Positions 11,701 to 24,685 of a stretch of 64,000 bases of DNA are shown here, piece after piece. Below the pieces are notes generated by a model. The model saw only the letters and a program-made list of their open reading frames with translations, made no database searches and was not told the DNA's origin. The first letter of the stretch is position 1; each line of letters begins with the position of its first letter. This DNA is from Amaranthus tricolor (taxonomy: Eukaryota > Streptophyta > Magnoliopsida > Caryophyllales > Amaranthaceae), in NCBI RefSeq assembly GCF_026212465.1, contig NC_080049.1, positions 24,190,230-24,254,229 on the forward strand, read 5' to 3'. A program made the translations under genes and the position numbers.

Positions 11701-14700
11701 CATTAAAGGTTATGATGAGTGAACAAAGGAATAAGTCTTTTATTATGGAACTATAAACATGCTAAACAAAAAATTCCGTAAAATGCTTCTCATTGAATTC
11801 ATACTTAGAATTCCACTATGGAGAGCAATACTAGTTACCTTTTGTCCCAAGGCAATCGCAACATTAATGTTTGCACAAAATAAATAATACAGAAGTACAA
11901 TACTAGTTCTTCTCCCTCACAAATTTGGGTAGGACGTGCTACCAAGTGAATTGACGTAGCTCCATCATTGGTTACCATAAAGGATTATATCACATTGGTA
12001 CTTTGGTAGATTACTCATAAGGAGAATGGAGGGTGGAAACCTATCTTCTGTCAAAGATCTTCCAGTTACAGATATGACATTATGGGTTAAGTTTATTACT
12101 TTGTAATGTTGGAAAATGATTTTATTTGCTTCTACTGTGCTCATTGGTGTTCCTTTTGCAAACACTTGACATAGTTGGGTTTGTTTATGTACTTTCTTTT
12201 ATACCTTTCTTTCTCTTCCATACCTATTTTAATATCCCTAGCTTCTTGTTAGATATTGATTTGCTAGTCAATCCCTTTAATTGAAAGACCAAAGCTCAAC
12301 AACATTGTGAAATTGCGGTTTGTGTCATATGTTTATTTTTGTTTTAAAAGTACGTTTATAGCATGCCTGACCACATACAAGATGTGACCGTGTGATCCTC
12401 ATCTCCTTGTTAAACTAGAGGTCAGTTAAGCACTTAGTTGTTCCTTGTTGAATTACCATTTATTAGTGCCCAAAAAGATAGTAAACGCATCAAGTCCATG
12501 TAGCACAGGTCACAAAAGATGCGACAATGCGAATAACAACACAATACCAAAGCCTTAATTTCAACAACATGGGGATAGGAGAGTTGTCTTCAATGCACAT
12601 GGTGTTGAAAAAGAGCTTTCTTTTAATATCAAGATGACTGACTTTTAAGCAGTAGTTGTGTTTAGATATCAAATAATGTATGGAGTGTGACTGTAAATGA
12701 TTTCATTTGAGTGGAAGGTTACAAGAAACTGTTGTTTTTAGATCAAGAAGTAGTGGTAAAGTGAAAGAAGGATTATGAACCAATCAGTTCTTGTCTGTGT
12801 ACCACATTGGGTAAAATATAGCTGTTTTAGGTTCTAATTATTTTACTTGCCATTGTTCATGAATCTCGATTCTCATTGCAACATTTTTTTTCTTATATAT
12901 CATGTAATTTCTTCAAATTTGTCTTCCAAATATTGCTGTCATGTATCACATATTCATGTTATCTAATAATTTTTCTTTATTCAAGTGTCTCGGCATCGAA
13001 CCCTCATGAATGTATTTGACAAGAAGCCCATTGTTGACAAGGAAGCTTTTGTGGCACCAAGTGCATCTGTTATTGGTGATGTGCAAATTGGACATGGCTC
13101 TTCCATATGGTATGGATGCGTCTTAAGAGGTATGGGAGTATCATAATTCTTGCTAAATATAAAAACCTCTTCCTTTAGGATCTTGCTTCATTTTTTTGGG
13201 AAAGTTTTATTTTGTTTTTGACAAATTTAAATAAGGGGCATGTTTGTCTCTCTGTGTGTATATATTAGTATATGTGTAACCAAAGGCTCTTGTTTGCTTT
13301 TGTGCCAATACTTTGGTGTTTGTCTGTTGGTATTTGTGCATAATTGATGATTGAGCTTGAAACTTCCTGTGCCTGATCTACTCTTCTATTTTTGGAGTTA
13401 AATATTTTCCGTTGAACATCGATATTGCTAAATTGTGTTTTTTCTAACCGAAGGTAGAAACTTTGGTGTTCACATTTCACTCTTCACCATCTTTCATGCT
13501 TGACTTTATGCTTATTAGTAATTAGTGTAAAGTTGTTTGTGTGATGGTGTGTTTGTATGATTGAGGTTGAGGTATTGTATGGTGTGTCGAACAACTCCCC
13601 GCCTTTGTCTTAGGAATACTCTAAGCTACCAGTTGTCCTTTTTAGATTCTTATTATTTTTTTACTTAGTTAAACGGGCAACTTTGTGGTTATCTAGGTTC
13701 AACTGCAGTGTGGTGAAGATAATTTGAAGGATATTTTGTTATTACTAATAAATGTGTATTTTCTCTTTCACAATCAACCAACAAAATTTATAGCTTTTGA
13801 GTGAAATTATGGATTTATTGCTTTAGCATTTGCACTTTCCAATCCTTGGAAAATGAGTCTCCTTGTTTTTTTTTCCAACTTTCCATGCTACATAGAATGC
13901 AACAGATACATTATTAAAAAAGGGTGAATGGATGTGCTTGTAGTCTATTTGGCTCACTGAAATGGTGGTTTCTTTCATGTTGAAACTCGTAATGTTGAAC
14001 TATATTTCATTTAGGTTTTAGTATCCTTATATCACCTACTAGCTTATACCTTATGAAAACTTGAACATAAAGAAACTGCAGTAATAGCCATCTAACTATT
14101 ATGTCAATGTTTATGTGAGAGATCGAGTTTCCCTAGTAGGCAATGTGGATGTTATTATGTGGTTGGAACTTGCATGTCACATTTGCTTTTCAACTGAGTC
14201 TACTGTCATTCTCTTTTTTCTTTTTGAATACTCTTTCTTGCTTTTCAAGTATTTTTGTTTGGTGCAGGCTCTTGCTCCTTAATTTTGCTCTGTTGCTTAG
14301 TTTTTGCTTTATTCCCCATTTTGTACAGGGGATGTGAACAGCATCAGCATTGGATCTGGGACCAACATTCAAGACAATTCTCTTGTTCACGTGGCAAAAT
14401 CTAACTTAGCTGGGAAGGTATTGCCCACCATTATTGGAGATAATGTAACTGTAGGTGAGTGACTAAAGGTTACTTAGTTTTAGTTGTTTTTCCTTGTGTA
14501 CATATTTTTGTGGCCTGATGTGCCTTGAACAGGTCATAGTGCTATCTTACATGGCTGTACTGTTGATGATGAGGCATTTGTGGGCATGGGTGCTACTTTA
14601 CTTGATGGAGTAGTTGTGGAAAAACACGCTATGGTTGCTGCAGGGGCCCTTGTGCGACAGAACACTAGAATTCCCACTGGGCAGGTCAAGATTTGCTCCC

Positions 14701-15885
14701 TTTCTATTACTAGGCCTGTGTTTTTTTGGAAGTTCATGTTTTAATTTTCAAAATGTGATGCCTGAACCATATAAAACTTGCTGAAAGATTTCTGTACTGG
14801 ACTACATTGAGACATTTCTATGTTCTCTGTTTGCAAAACCATGATGTTTGGGGGTTGATGAAGGAGAATATGAGAGTTTGAGCTTTGAGTAATGTAATGA
14901 CAAATGCAGACTGGGTACTTGTCATAAAATTGAAGCCTTTTGTGTTCAATTATGTTGGGATTTAAGGCTTTGGCATTATTATGCTGAATTAAATATCAGG
15001 ATGCAAATTCTGGGATGTGGACTGGATATATGAAGTGCACGCCTGCTTGGCTTCAAAGAAATTTGGTCTTTTGCCTTTTAAAATAGGGAGTAGAAGTTTT
15101 AATGGGAAGATAACTTTTAAGGACGTGGATTTTACTTAAGTTGAACACATCATGTCAGTGAGCTCAGTTCCTCCCCTGCATTAATTTTCTTGAGCAACAT
15201 TACATTGCCCCAATGCTACAAAATGGCTCTAATCTAGGTGGGGTAGGTTTGCATGCATGCAGTCTTACCTTTGTGATATCATAAAGATGTTGTGCGTCAT
15301 CCTTGTTTGCACTGTCAGCTGTTTCACATTAGTGGACGTGGTTGAATGAGTCATTATGCTTTTGTCCCATATAATCCAAAACCTAAGGACTAGGTTTGTG
15401 TGGTATCAGGTATGGACATGGGGCTTATTTGACGCAAAGTTAACTGGGCTTGAGGGTAGTTTTTATCTGTCCAAGTAGCTGGACGCTGTCATGTTTCCTT
15501 TTCTGTGAAGGAGTAGCTGTTTAAGAAAATTGTTACTTGTCTCATATTAGATGTGTGCTTATACCTTGTAATAAGATTATTTAAATGTATGCAACATTTC
15601 TGAATGCAGGTGTGGGGTGGAAATCCGGCCAAATTTATCAGGAACCTTACTGAGGAAGAGATAGCTTTCATTTCTGAATCTGCCTCTAATTATTCTAACC
15701 TTGCAAAGGTTCATGCAGCTGAGAACGATAAGGGCTTTGATGAGATAGAATTTGAGAAGGTGTTACGAAAGAAATATGCCAAGAAGGATGAGGAATATGA
15801 CTCAATGATTGGCATTGTGCGAGAAACTCCCCCAGAGCTCATCCTTCCCGACAACATTCTACCAGATAAACAAAAGTCGTCCTAA
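8708..15885 (+). CDS. GAMMACA: Gamma carbonic anhydrase (mitochondrial complex I subunit)
   Basis: Left-handed beta-helix protein of the gamma-CA domain attached to the membrane arm of plant mitochondrial complex I. Five exons: 8708-8822, 12986-13129, 14329-14454, 14533-14684 and 15610-15885, all GT-AG, encode 270 residues (Arabidopsis gammaCA1 is about 275). The N-terminus MGTLGRAIYTVGFWIRETGQ is that of gammaCA1/2 and contains the hydrophobic/amphipathic start. The metal-ligand histidines appear in VHVAK and GHSAILHGC. Hexapeptide repeats run through exons 2-4, and the tail ends LPDNILPDKQKSS. This pattern fits gammaCA1/2 rather than gammaCA3 or the gamma-CA-like proteins. Intron 1 is unusually long (4.2 kb) and holds LINE debris. 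A hydrophobic frame just beyond the stop (to 15994) is discussed in the findings. Confidence 0.95.
10020..10450 (+). pseudogene. LINE-type reverse transcriptase fragment in gamma-CA intron 1
   Basis: Translation of 10204-10434 contains the plant LINE reverse transcriptase stretch 'LSPFLFAIIFDELSRFIRE' followed by SMLFVDSIVLTE. The catalytic FADD box is altered to FVDS. Flanking pieces such as 10130-10200 (IKDMYEG-like) are in other frames. No endonuclease domain or LINE 3' tail was found, so this is a decayed internal fragment. It lies in sense orientation inside the host intron. Confidence 0.6.
11780..12170 (-). other. Unrecognised repeat-like coding relic in gamma-CA intron 1
   Basis: On the minus strand, 12165-11965 gives an open frame of about 66 codons (begins MFAKGTPMSTVEANK) without a recognisable domain. 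The position inside an intron, in antisense, suggests transposon debris, but I cannot name the family. The remainder of intron 1 (8823-12985) is AT-rich intronic sequence with no further feature. Confidence 0.2.
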
Positions 15886-16741
15886 ATCAAGCTTTCTAGC
15901 AAAACTTATCCCTTTGCTGGGGTTTATTGGTGTTATTTTGTCAGCTATGCTCGGTTATTTTACCAAGGGTGGCTTCTTCAGTTCCAATAATTGAAACGAT
16001 TGTTTTCCTTACAGTTTCGGGTTTGAAGTCCACCCATTTTTTATTGTAAGAGAATTTTGATTCCTTGCGCAATGTAACTCTAATGTTAAAGATAATTTAT
16101 TTGGGATGTCAATTCATCCATGAAGTTTCTTTTGTAGCTGCATCTGTTTCACCGTATTGCTGGCATTGAAAATAAGGTCATTGCTTGACTTGTATTAACA
16201 CCTGAAGTTGTATTTGAAGAGTAGATTTAGAAAGAAGAATGAAACTTGGTTTTATTTCCTGCAAAATGGGCATAGTGGCTTACTGCTTATGCTTTTCTGA
16301 CGCTAATCTAAGTCATACCACCTTTTGTTTTTAATACTTTAGTTGCTAGCTACTATTTATCAAATAATAATAAAAAATAATGTGAATTTAAAATCATAGT
16401 CAATTGAGAACTATTTACTGCTTATAACTTTGCAAAGGAGAGAGGATGTAATTAATCTTTTGTTTAGATGGTAAAATAGAATTTTTGTCACGAAGGATAA
16501 AAAGAAAAATTTTCTTTTATTAGACCAACTTTACATTCTCTTTAACTTAAATCAGTTAAGTTTACTTTTTAAATGAAAACGTGTATAATGAATTAAGGTC
16601 ATATAAAACTTTAGCAATTAAAAAAAGAAAATTTTAACATTTTTCTTTCTTTTTACAATAATTTCACATATTGATTAACTTGTAATTGCTCTTTTAAAAA
16701 TATAGAAAATCTACAAATAGAAAATAAAAATACTTAAAATT
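15886..16741 (+). other. Gamma-CA 3'UTR and spacer
   Basis: Downstream of the stop is a region that encodes a strongly hydrophobic stretch in another frame up to 15994. Ordinary T-rich 3'UTR and AT-rich spacer follow. No further gene is seen. Confidence 0.4.
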
Positions 16742-17650
16742 AAGAAAAAATTATTCAGAATAATTCATCTATTGTCCATCTGTTGTGAATAATCCCAACT
16801 ATTAATTATTTTTAAATAATCGACCTTTATATATTATTTACTGACAGCACCCTTTTTACATTTTAACCGATTATTATATATATTTACCACCAAAGAGGAG
16901 TAAATAATCAATAGTAGGGATCATTCATAGCAGATGGACAATAGATGAAATTATTCTAAACAATTTTTCTCAAAAATTAAAAGTAAAATAAAAAATTAAA
17001 AGAAAAATCACCCCTTTCCCATTGCCTGACTGTCGTCCCTCCATCATCGCTGTCCACTCCTCCCTAACTCTATCGTCACCCACCCTTCCCCTCCCCCCCA
17101 TCCACATGACCACCACTGAAACCTACTCTTCTCCTATCGTGGGGCCTGGACTACATTAGTAACCATTCCTCCACTTCCTAACGCTCCGACTACAATGATG
17201 TGGCCTGGTAGTGAAGCTCACGAAACAGATAAGAAGAGGAGGATGATGGGGCTCGCGAAACAGGGGGAGCTAGGCGACGTAGCTTGGTGGTTGGATTAGT
17301 GGTACAGAAGATGGTGGACACTAATTGGGGGAGAGTGGTAGGCACGACGTGAGAGAGGAAAAGGGTCGTGGTGGTGGGCACTGTGCAAGTGAGAGAGGGG
17401 GCTGAGGTGGTGGGCATTAGCTAGTGAAGGGTAGGCAACGGTGGGAGTGCTAGAGCAATCTCGCAGGAGGATGAGGTGGGAAAAGGGTGGCAGTGGTGGT
17501 GGAGGAAGGATTTTTATATATATTTTTTTAATATATTTAAATTTGTTTTTTTTTGTTTTTTTTGGTAAATTGACCTATGGCTATTACTATATAGGTACCC
17601 TAAGCAAAAGACCCTTTAAAGTGGGATTATTTATGGTTACCTATGATTAT
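16742..17650. mobile_element. Second foldback element of the C-rich/G-rich arm family
   Basis: A near-perfect inverted repeat of about 70 bp occupies 16745-16815 and 16905-16977; the shared core is TCATCTATTGTCCATCTG and its complement. It is followed by a C-rich arm (17010-17150), a G-rich arm (17240-17510), a T-rich tract and TTGACCTA at 17570, then GGGATTATTTATGG at about 17622. The arm, T-tract, TTGACCTA order repeats that of the element at 6071-7085, so both belong to one family. The outer limits and the relation of the inner hairpin to the larger element are uncertain. Confidence 0.45.
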
Positions 17651-18551
17651 AATGCGAAAAATGTTAGATTATTGTAATTAATTTTTTTTAAATTTGGGAA
17701 TATGACAACTTTCAGTGGTGTACTGGATATTTACACCCTATAATGATGATTTGGCTTCTGTATTTGCATTATGTTAAAATTTAAAAAAATACTTAGTATT
17801 TATTCTTTCTCCTTTTTTCTTTTTAAAAAACTCTAACCTCTATTGTTAATTTTAGGGTTAATAACTTTATGGTTGATGGTAAGCCCAAATCTTTTTATTT
17901 TTGTTTTTTTATTTTTAATTACAAATAAAATCTATTATCTCTATAATATAGAGTTATTCTATCTATTTATTGGATTCGATTTACCCATTTATTGGGTTTT
18001 TAAGTTTCTCATAGTGAGAGTTTGGAGTTTTGTTATTAATTTGATGGTAAAAAATTATCATGTTATCACGAATCACGAATGTTAATTCTGCTAATATAGT
18101 CAATAGTATCAAACTTATCACTATTTCAAAGACAAACCAGATTTAAAAACCCCCTTAGAGGAGGATGTATTAAAAAACGACGTGAATCTTGATAGAGGGA
18201 AAAGTTCAATATGTTAAATCTTCTTTAAAAGGGTCGTGACTTTTTCTATATTGAACTTTGTTTAATTAAAAATTTAAAATTATTATATATTTGTTCAATT
18301 GTTACTATGTTGTAAATGTCGGATGACATTGTTATCAATAAATTATTAGGTTTCTTTAAAAAAACAGCTAGTCTTAGCCGAGACCGTCTCAATATGAGAT
18401 GGCCCATCTACCCCCAGCTCAATCTTTATTAATGGTTTAAAAAAAAGAAAAAGAGGAAACATAAAACTGCTACTTTTGAAAATGGAATGTACGAAATTTG
18501 ATTTTCGAACCGCCAAACTTCCACTCGACATTTAGGAAACAAAATCAAAAG
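17651..18551. other. AT-rich spacer with a small MITE-end fragment
   Basis: No gene is seen. At 18370-18405 a GAGACCGTCTCAATATGAGATGG segment resembles the ends of the GAGACCGTCTCA MITE family seen again at 62857-63035. Short open frames are low-complexity. Confidence 0.35.
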
Positions 18552-18812
18552 ATTTGCACATTCAATTATTTACAAAATCTCTGAAAATCTTCAAGAAATC
18601 ATAAAAAAAGATCGACAGTTCATCCTCAAAACTCCAAACATCTCTCTAATGGAGGATTTAATGAATGAATTCGACATGGTGAAGATTCGCACATTCAATT
18701 ATTTACAAATCTCTGAAAATCTTCAAAAAATTATCAAGAAAATCGAAATTTCATCTGCAAAACTCCAAAAATCTTTCTAATGGAGGATTTATGAAGGAAT
18801 TCGACATGAGAA
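18552..18812. repeat. Two-copy tandem duplication, about 130 bp
   Basis: The unit starting GCACATTCAATTATTTACAA near 18557 and ending AATGGAGGATTTAATGAATG recurs from about 18690, ending AATGGAGGATTTATGAAGG near 18800. Copies are about 85-90% alike by eye. No coding content is evident. Confidence 0.75.
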
Positions 18813-18867
18813 TGACTTTATAGACATTATGAATAGATGCAGACGAGGATTTAATGTCAGTATATAT

Positions 18868-19375
18868 ATCACAATTTTAATTCTGATATATCCAATTTGA
18901 ACTTAATGCATTGCATTAAGTCTATTCAATCTAAAGACTTATCTTTAAATCAATAATTGAAGATTATAAATTTAAAATTGAGTTAGATTATAAAACATTA
19001 ATTGTTAATTTATGTGTCACAATTTTACTATTAACATATTAAATTTGAACTAAATGCTATACAATATATCTATACAATATATCTATACAATTTGAGTACT
19101 TATTTTTAAAACGATAATTGAAGATAATAAGTTCAAAATTAAGTTAGATTATAAAAATTTTTTGTCAAATTATATGTCATAATTTAACTACTTATATATT
19201 CAATTTGAACTAAAACCTATACAATATCTTTGTAGACTTTGTAGACTTTGAATACTTTTTTTTAAAACGATAATTAAAGCTTATACGTTCAAAATTGAAT
19301 TAACATCAATTGTCAATTTATATGTCATAATTTAACTATTAACATATTCAGTTTGGACTATTTACAAATATATAT
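18868..19375. repeat. Minisatellite-like array, ~150-160 bp period, ~3.3 copies
   Basis: Repeat units begin near 18870, 19018, 19178 and 19326 with CAYAATTTWACTAYTWAYATATT-like sequence followed by AATTTGAACT, and each continues with AAACGATAATTGAAG...TTCAAAATTRARTTAGATTATAAA. Spacing is 148, 160 and 148 bp. Small internal duplications occur, such as CTATACAATATAT repeated near 19060-19090 and TTTGTAGAC repeated near 19230. It may be a fragment of a satellite family. Confidence 0.75.
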
Positions 19376-19718
19376 GTAGAAATGTGTTTAACAAAATGAC
19401 AAGAATCAACAATCTTCAATCCTAAATTATTGTAATCTTAAGTTATCTTTAATTCTAAGAATCAGCAATCATAAGAGAGGAAAATACAAAAATGACAAGA
19501 ATCAAGAAATGAAATTATTTGGAGAAGGAAAGAAGAAGAAGAAATGACAAGAATCAAGAAAGGAAAAAAAATGGAGAAGAAAAGAAGAGAAAGTTTTAAA
19601 TATGGAAATCAGATAAAAAAAAAAGGAGGGAAAGGGAGTGAGGGTGTTACATTTGCGCGGCGCGTCCAAGTTTTTGTGTTAAAAAAAATGTTAAAATAAA
19701 AAAACCATATAGATATAT

Positions 19719-19726
19719 ATAATGGG
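19719..19726. repeat. hAT target site duplication, left (ATAATGGG)
   Basis: Eight bases identical to 26104-26111, directly outside the inverted terminal repeats. Eight-base duplications are the hallmark of hAT transposition. Confidence 0.9.
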
Positions 19727-21918
19727 TAGTGATGGCCACAGAGCGGGTTACCCGGTCCCGAACCGGTCCCGAACCGCTTGAAACCGTCCCGGAACCAAAA
19801 TCGTTCGCGACATTTTTCGAACCGGCCCGAACCGCGAAACCTTGAAACCGCCGGAACCGGACCAAAGAACAGCGGGCCGGTTCACCGGCCACCGGTTCCA
19901 AGGAACCGCCCCAAAACCGGGAACCAGACCAGTTCACCCGGCCCAACGGTTCCTTGGAACCGGAACCGGGCGGTTCACCCGGCCCGGCGGTTCTTTGGAA
20001 CCGGTCAAAAACTAGCCGTTGGGGATTTTTGTATAAATACTCTACACTTTCAATCATTTTCATTTACAATTCATCTCTTCTCCTACTCTCTCTACTTAAT
20101 TACTTAATTATGCAATTATTCTCTTAATTACGTAATTAGTCTTTTAATTATTTCTTAATTACATAATTAGTCTTTTAATTATTTATTTATTTCTTAGTTT
20201 CATTATCATTTTAAATATTATCATGTCTTTTTTTTTTGAAAAAGTCTCTAAAAAGTTACTAAAGTAGCAAAATCATTGGGAGGTTCTAACTCTAAAAGAA
20301 AGGTCACTTTAACTCCGTCGGTATCAACAACACCTTTGGTTAGTAATTATAACTTTGAACCAAATTATCCAGAAAGATACGACCAAGAATTACACGATTA
20401 TGCAGAAAAAGTGGAAAGAGAAATACAAATTGAAGAAGAAAAAGAAGAAGAAGAAGAACAAGAGGAACCAACGACCCCAATTGGAATACTTGGATCTCGA
20501 CTGTCATCAACGAGATCACATGAAGAACAACTACAACAACAAGAAAGAAAAGCTCGTGGTAAACGAGGCAATTTCCAAAGTATCGGTTAGTTTTATAATT
20601 TTATTCTTCAAATTGATTAAATTTTAAATTATTATTTATTTATATAACACCTGAATTGGGTTGGAAATTCAGGGGTGTTACATTGAGTATGTCTTTATAT
20701 TTAAATTTAAATGAAGATGAACCAATAAGACGACCTTTTCCGGCAATGCCACCTCCTAGTGGTAGAGCTGTTCACATGTATGGTCGTATTTTACAAAACA
20801 ACCAACCGACAAACTGGATGTTTTCTTATGCACTTGTCAAATTTGTGGAAGTCAAGGGGTAAAGCCCTTAGTTTCATACAATTTCAGCAGAAGTAAATAC
20901 TTTTTAAGTTTTTATACATGATATTTATATTTTGTAAATCAAGAATGTATTAAAAATTCATTTATTTTGTGTTGTGACTACGTGTTAAGTGGTGGTATGG
21001 GATCTTTCAATAAACATTTGCCAAAGAAGTATGGAATCACAAAAGAAACTCATGCAGCAAGCGGCAGCGGGACCACAAGTGGAAGCCGACAGTGGGACAT
21101 TCCTGGCGGAAGTATGCCTTTTAAATATAATCGTAATGAAATGATTGATGAATTTTCTAAATATGTAATTTGTGATGAATTGCTATTTAACCGTGGTGAA
21201 AGTAAGGCATGCAAGTATTAAACTAGAAAAACTTTGCAACCACAATATAGAGGAACTCCTAGGAACACTTTTAAACGACGCACAATAAAATTATATGAAT
21301 CAAAGCGCTATGAATTAGTAGAAATGTTTAAATCTTTTAATGTTAGGGTTAGCATAACAACTGATATTTAGTCTGCTCCCCCACACTTAGAACCTTATAT
21401 GTGTGTAACAACACATTGGATAGATCATAATTGGTTTATTCAAAAAAGAATAATTGCTTTTGAGTTAATGCTCGAAAGACATCGGGTGATAACATAAAAT
21501 ATAGATTAATAGAAATATGTAAAGAATAGAACTTGTTAGATAAGATATTTTGTTGTTCTACCGATAATGCAACCGCCAATATTAAATGCATCGAATTTTT
21601 GTATAACGAACCTACTTTTAGTTTTATCCTTGGTGGTAGATTATTACACGTACGTTGTTGTGCTCATATTGTTAACTTATCTAGCCAAGCAAGTATTAGA
21701 CAACTAAGTGATTTATTAGATCCCATTAGAGATATAGTGAAGTGGCTTAGATTAGGACAGGTAAAGAGAAGATATAAGCAATTATATGACCATTATCAAC
21801 TAAAAAAAGTATATTAGTCATTAGATACTCCTACAAGTTGGGGCTCAACCCATGATTTATTAAAAAATGCTATTGCTTATCGTCCGGTTATAACACAACT
21901 ATATATTGAGTGTACGGA

Positions 21919-22824
21919 TGTAACACCCCGTAATTTATCAGGTTTAAAAAGAAAATATAATAAAATAAAATAAATAAGTATTATTAAATTAAATTATTTA
22001 CATAGATAATTATAAGAAATAAAGTAAGTTAAATTTTAACGGTAACGCGTTTTATCGCGTACGATGTTATCGCGTGGCGTTTCTTTTCTGTTTTAACAAT
22101 AATATAATAATTACTTAATTAATTTATTAATTAAAAAATAAATAAATAAAATTAGGGGAAGAGGAAAGGGGTGGCGGGTTGTCTTGGAGTAGGAGAGGAG
22201 TCTTGTAACTCCTCTCATAAGTGTGTATTATGGCACATTAAGTTCATTGTTTTAATTGCCTATTAATCCTTAAGCTTCATTTGGATTCCTCACCATTCTA
22301 GCTTTTCAAGTGAACACAAAAATTCAGAAAAATTCTCCCCTTTTCCCTGTTGTTTCGGCTCACTTCAAAGGAAAAAAAAAATGTTGTTCCATCCAATCTT
22401 TTGATCAAAGGGGTAAGTTTAATTGAATTGTTAATTATAGATTTTATATACAAGATTTCTAAGATGAATTATATTTTATGTATGATGATATCCTATGAAT
22501 TTTAGGAGGATTGAGTATATTTTTATCTATATGTAATTTTCTCTAATAATCCTTTAATAAACTTTAATTTGTTAAAAGGATTAAGTTATGTTTCTTTTAT
22601 AAAAAAAAAAAAAAAACCTTTCTTGATTTATATTTTTTAACAAAATTTAAATTTGTTATAAGAATTAAGTTATATTGATATTTAAATAAATTTCTTTTAT
22701 GATGTGCATTTCTCTAACAAAATTTCAATTTGTTAGAAGAAATTTAAATGGTATGGATCAAGTAATGTAGTAATCCAATAATTTATAAATCCTTTAGCAA
22801 AATTTGATTTGTTTGAAGGATTGT

Positions 22825-22921
<97 letters not shown>

Positions 22922-24685
22922 TTGATTTAAAAGGGTGATTTGGTTTTATGATTCTCCATAAAATTTTAACTTGTTAAGAGAATTAAGTATTTAATTTAAT
23001 TATCATAACTTATGAGATTTTAAGGTTCTTGAAGGATCTTGTGGATGGACATGTTTCTTTTTATTTGTTGGCTTTTATGCTTTGTTGATGGGGTTTTGTG
23101 TATTAATATATGTGTGGAAATATCAAGTGGTTATGTGATAGGAAAAAAAATTGGTCTCGTCTATTTTATCTTAGTAGTTGTGGATATTGGGCTTGTTAGA
23201 TCTATTTTGGTCATGAGATTAAAAAGGTTAATAATTTGAATAATGTATATATGTATAATAATAATAATAATAATAAAATAAAATAAAAAATTTCGGGCAG
23301 CAGCAGTTTTTGCCTCGGTAATGGTGCTGATTCGGAAACGTTAGTCGTGTTCCGTTGTTGTTTTATGTACCAATGCGATAAAAATTCGTTAAACGCTTAA
23401 AATAATGAAAAATAGTAATTGGATGTTAGAAATTATGAAATTTGGTACCAAGGTAATTGACGCGTTCCGGACGCAGTGGCGAAGTCAGATTTTCCATTTG
23501 AATTTTGTAAACTATCCGAATTGTCCGTTTAAGTTTCTGGTTAAAATTTAAAGTTTGGAACTATTGGGTATTGGATGAAAACATTTAAAATTATCAAGTC
23601 CTAGTAATATCTTAGTAGTATGGAATGGATTAAATGTGTAAACACGTTCTAATACGTGATCGTTTTGTGTGTGTGTTATTTAGGACCTCGATTCATAAGA
23701 GCGCGAAATTTCTATCGTGATTAAACTTCGTTTGTTGGCAGCGCTTCAAGGTACACGCTTAGACCATACTGTTTATGTGGTTGTGCAAGTAGTGTTATTT
23801 CATTTTTGAGACATTGTAAATCACATAAGAATTAGACACTTCAAATAATTTGAAAGAAGTTAATTGGAAATTGAGGATTTATGTGTTTGTTACCCAAAGG
23901 GGTTAACGTTTTGGTTGTATTATGTTACCCAAAAGGGTTAACGTTTTGGTTTGGATTATTAAAATTATTATTTCCATGGCAGTTTTGGATCATTACGGTC
24001 ACCATGAGGGTATACATACTTTTTCCTTTGACGACCCGACAGGACGGGCAACGTCTTAGGTCGGTGGTCGCCTTGGGATTAGCTCTCCCAAGTGTATTCC
24101 TTTAAAAGGATTGGATTTATACTTAAACGACCCGAACAGGACGGGCTACGTTACAAGTTGGAATTATCTAATAATGAATATATTAGAGCCTATGCATGCT
24201 AGGATAAACACATTGCTTGTATTCAACCTGGTTGACATTCGTATGAAGTCTCTGACGTGTATTGGATTGTTTCTTTGGAACCTACTGCATGTTGTCACAC
24301 AACGACTAGTAGGTTGATTGCAGGTGGGGACTGGAGTGAGGTCTAGACTTAGAACCCGTAATCATCAAGACTATACTTCTTTCTTTTGTAATTAGATTAT
24401 GAGTAGAAATAACTCCGAATTATGTAACAAGAGATGGTGTTGCTTTCTTTTCGTTTTCGCCTATTTTATTTAGTTTATCTAGAGGCCTTTAGGCTCTCGA
24501 GTTGTACGTAAGAACTTCCGCTGACTTATTTCTTTCACGTTGGTACTGTTTTCTGTTTTAATTATATTTCTTTATTGACGGAACGTTGACGATCCTAGAG
24601 GAGACTTTTCTCTAGAGTCCGAAGAGTGGACTGGAATTCGTATTTTTCATATGAATTTCCGAGTTACTTAAACCGGGTCGTTACA
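21919..24685. mobile_element. Solo LTR (likely Ty3/gypsy) inside the hAT transposase
   Basis: The 2767-bp insertion starts TGTAACACCCCG, ends CGGGTCGTTACA, and is flanked by a perfect 5-bp duplication ACGGA (21914-21918 and 24686-24690). These are LTR retrotransposon hallmarks. No primer-binding site, polyprotein or second LTR is present, so it is best read as a solo LTR left by recombination. The length and TGTAACACCCC start fit long LTRs of gypsy lineages such as Tekay/Del, an inference. Inside are a (TA)n array, a repeated GTTACCCAAAGGGGTTAACG block (23890 and 23926) and a repeated GACCCGACAGGACGGG block (24033 and 24129). Confidence 0.85.
22829..22918. repeat. (AT)n microsatellite inside the solo LTR
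   Basis: About 90 bp of uninterrupted AT repeats within the LTR sequence. Confidence 0.95.

Noticed and set aside
19647..20107. Open frames rich in Arg, Gly and Pro on both strands
   Set aside because: They fall on the GAACCG subterminal repeats at the left end of the hAT element and do not resemble any protein.
23881..24317. Short open frames inside the solo LTR at 21919
   Set aside because: LTRs are normally non-coding; the frames span internal tandem repeats and match no retrotransposon protein.
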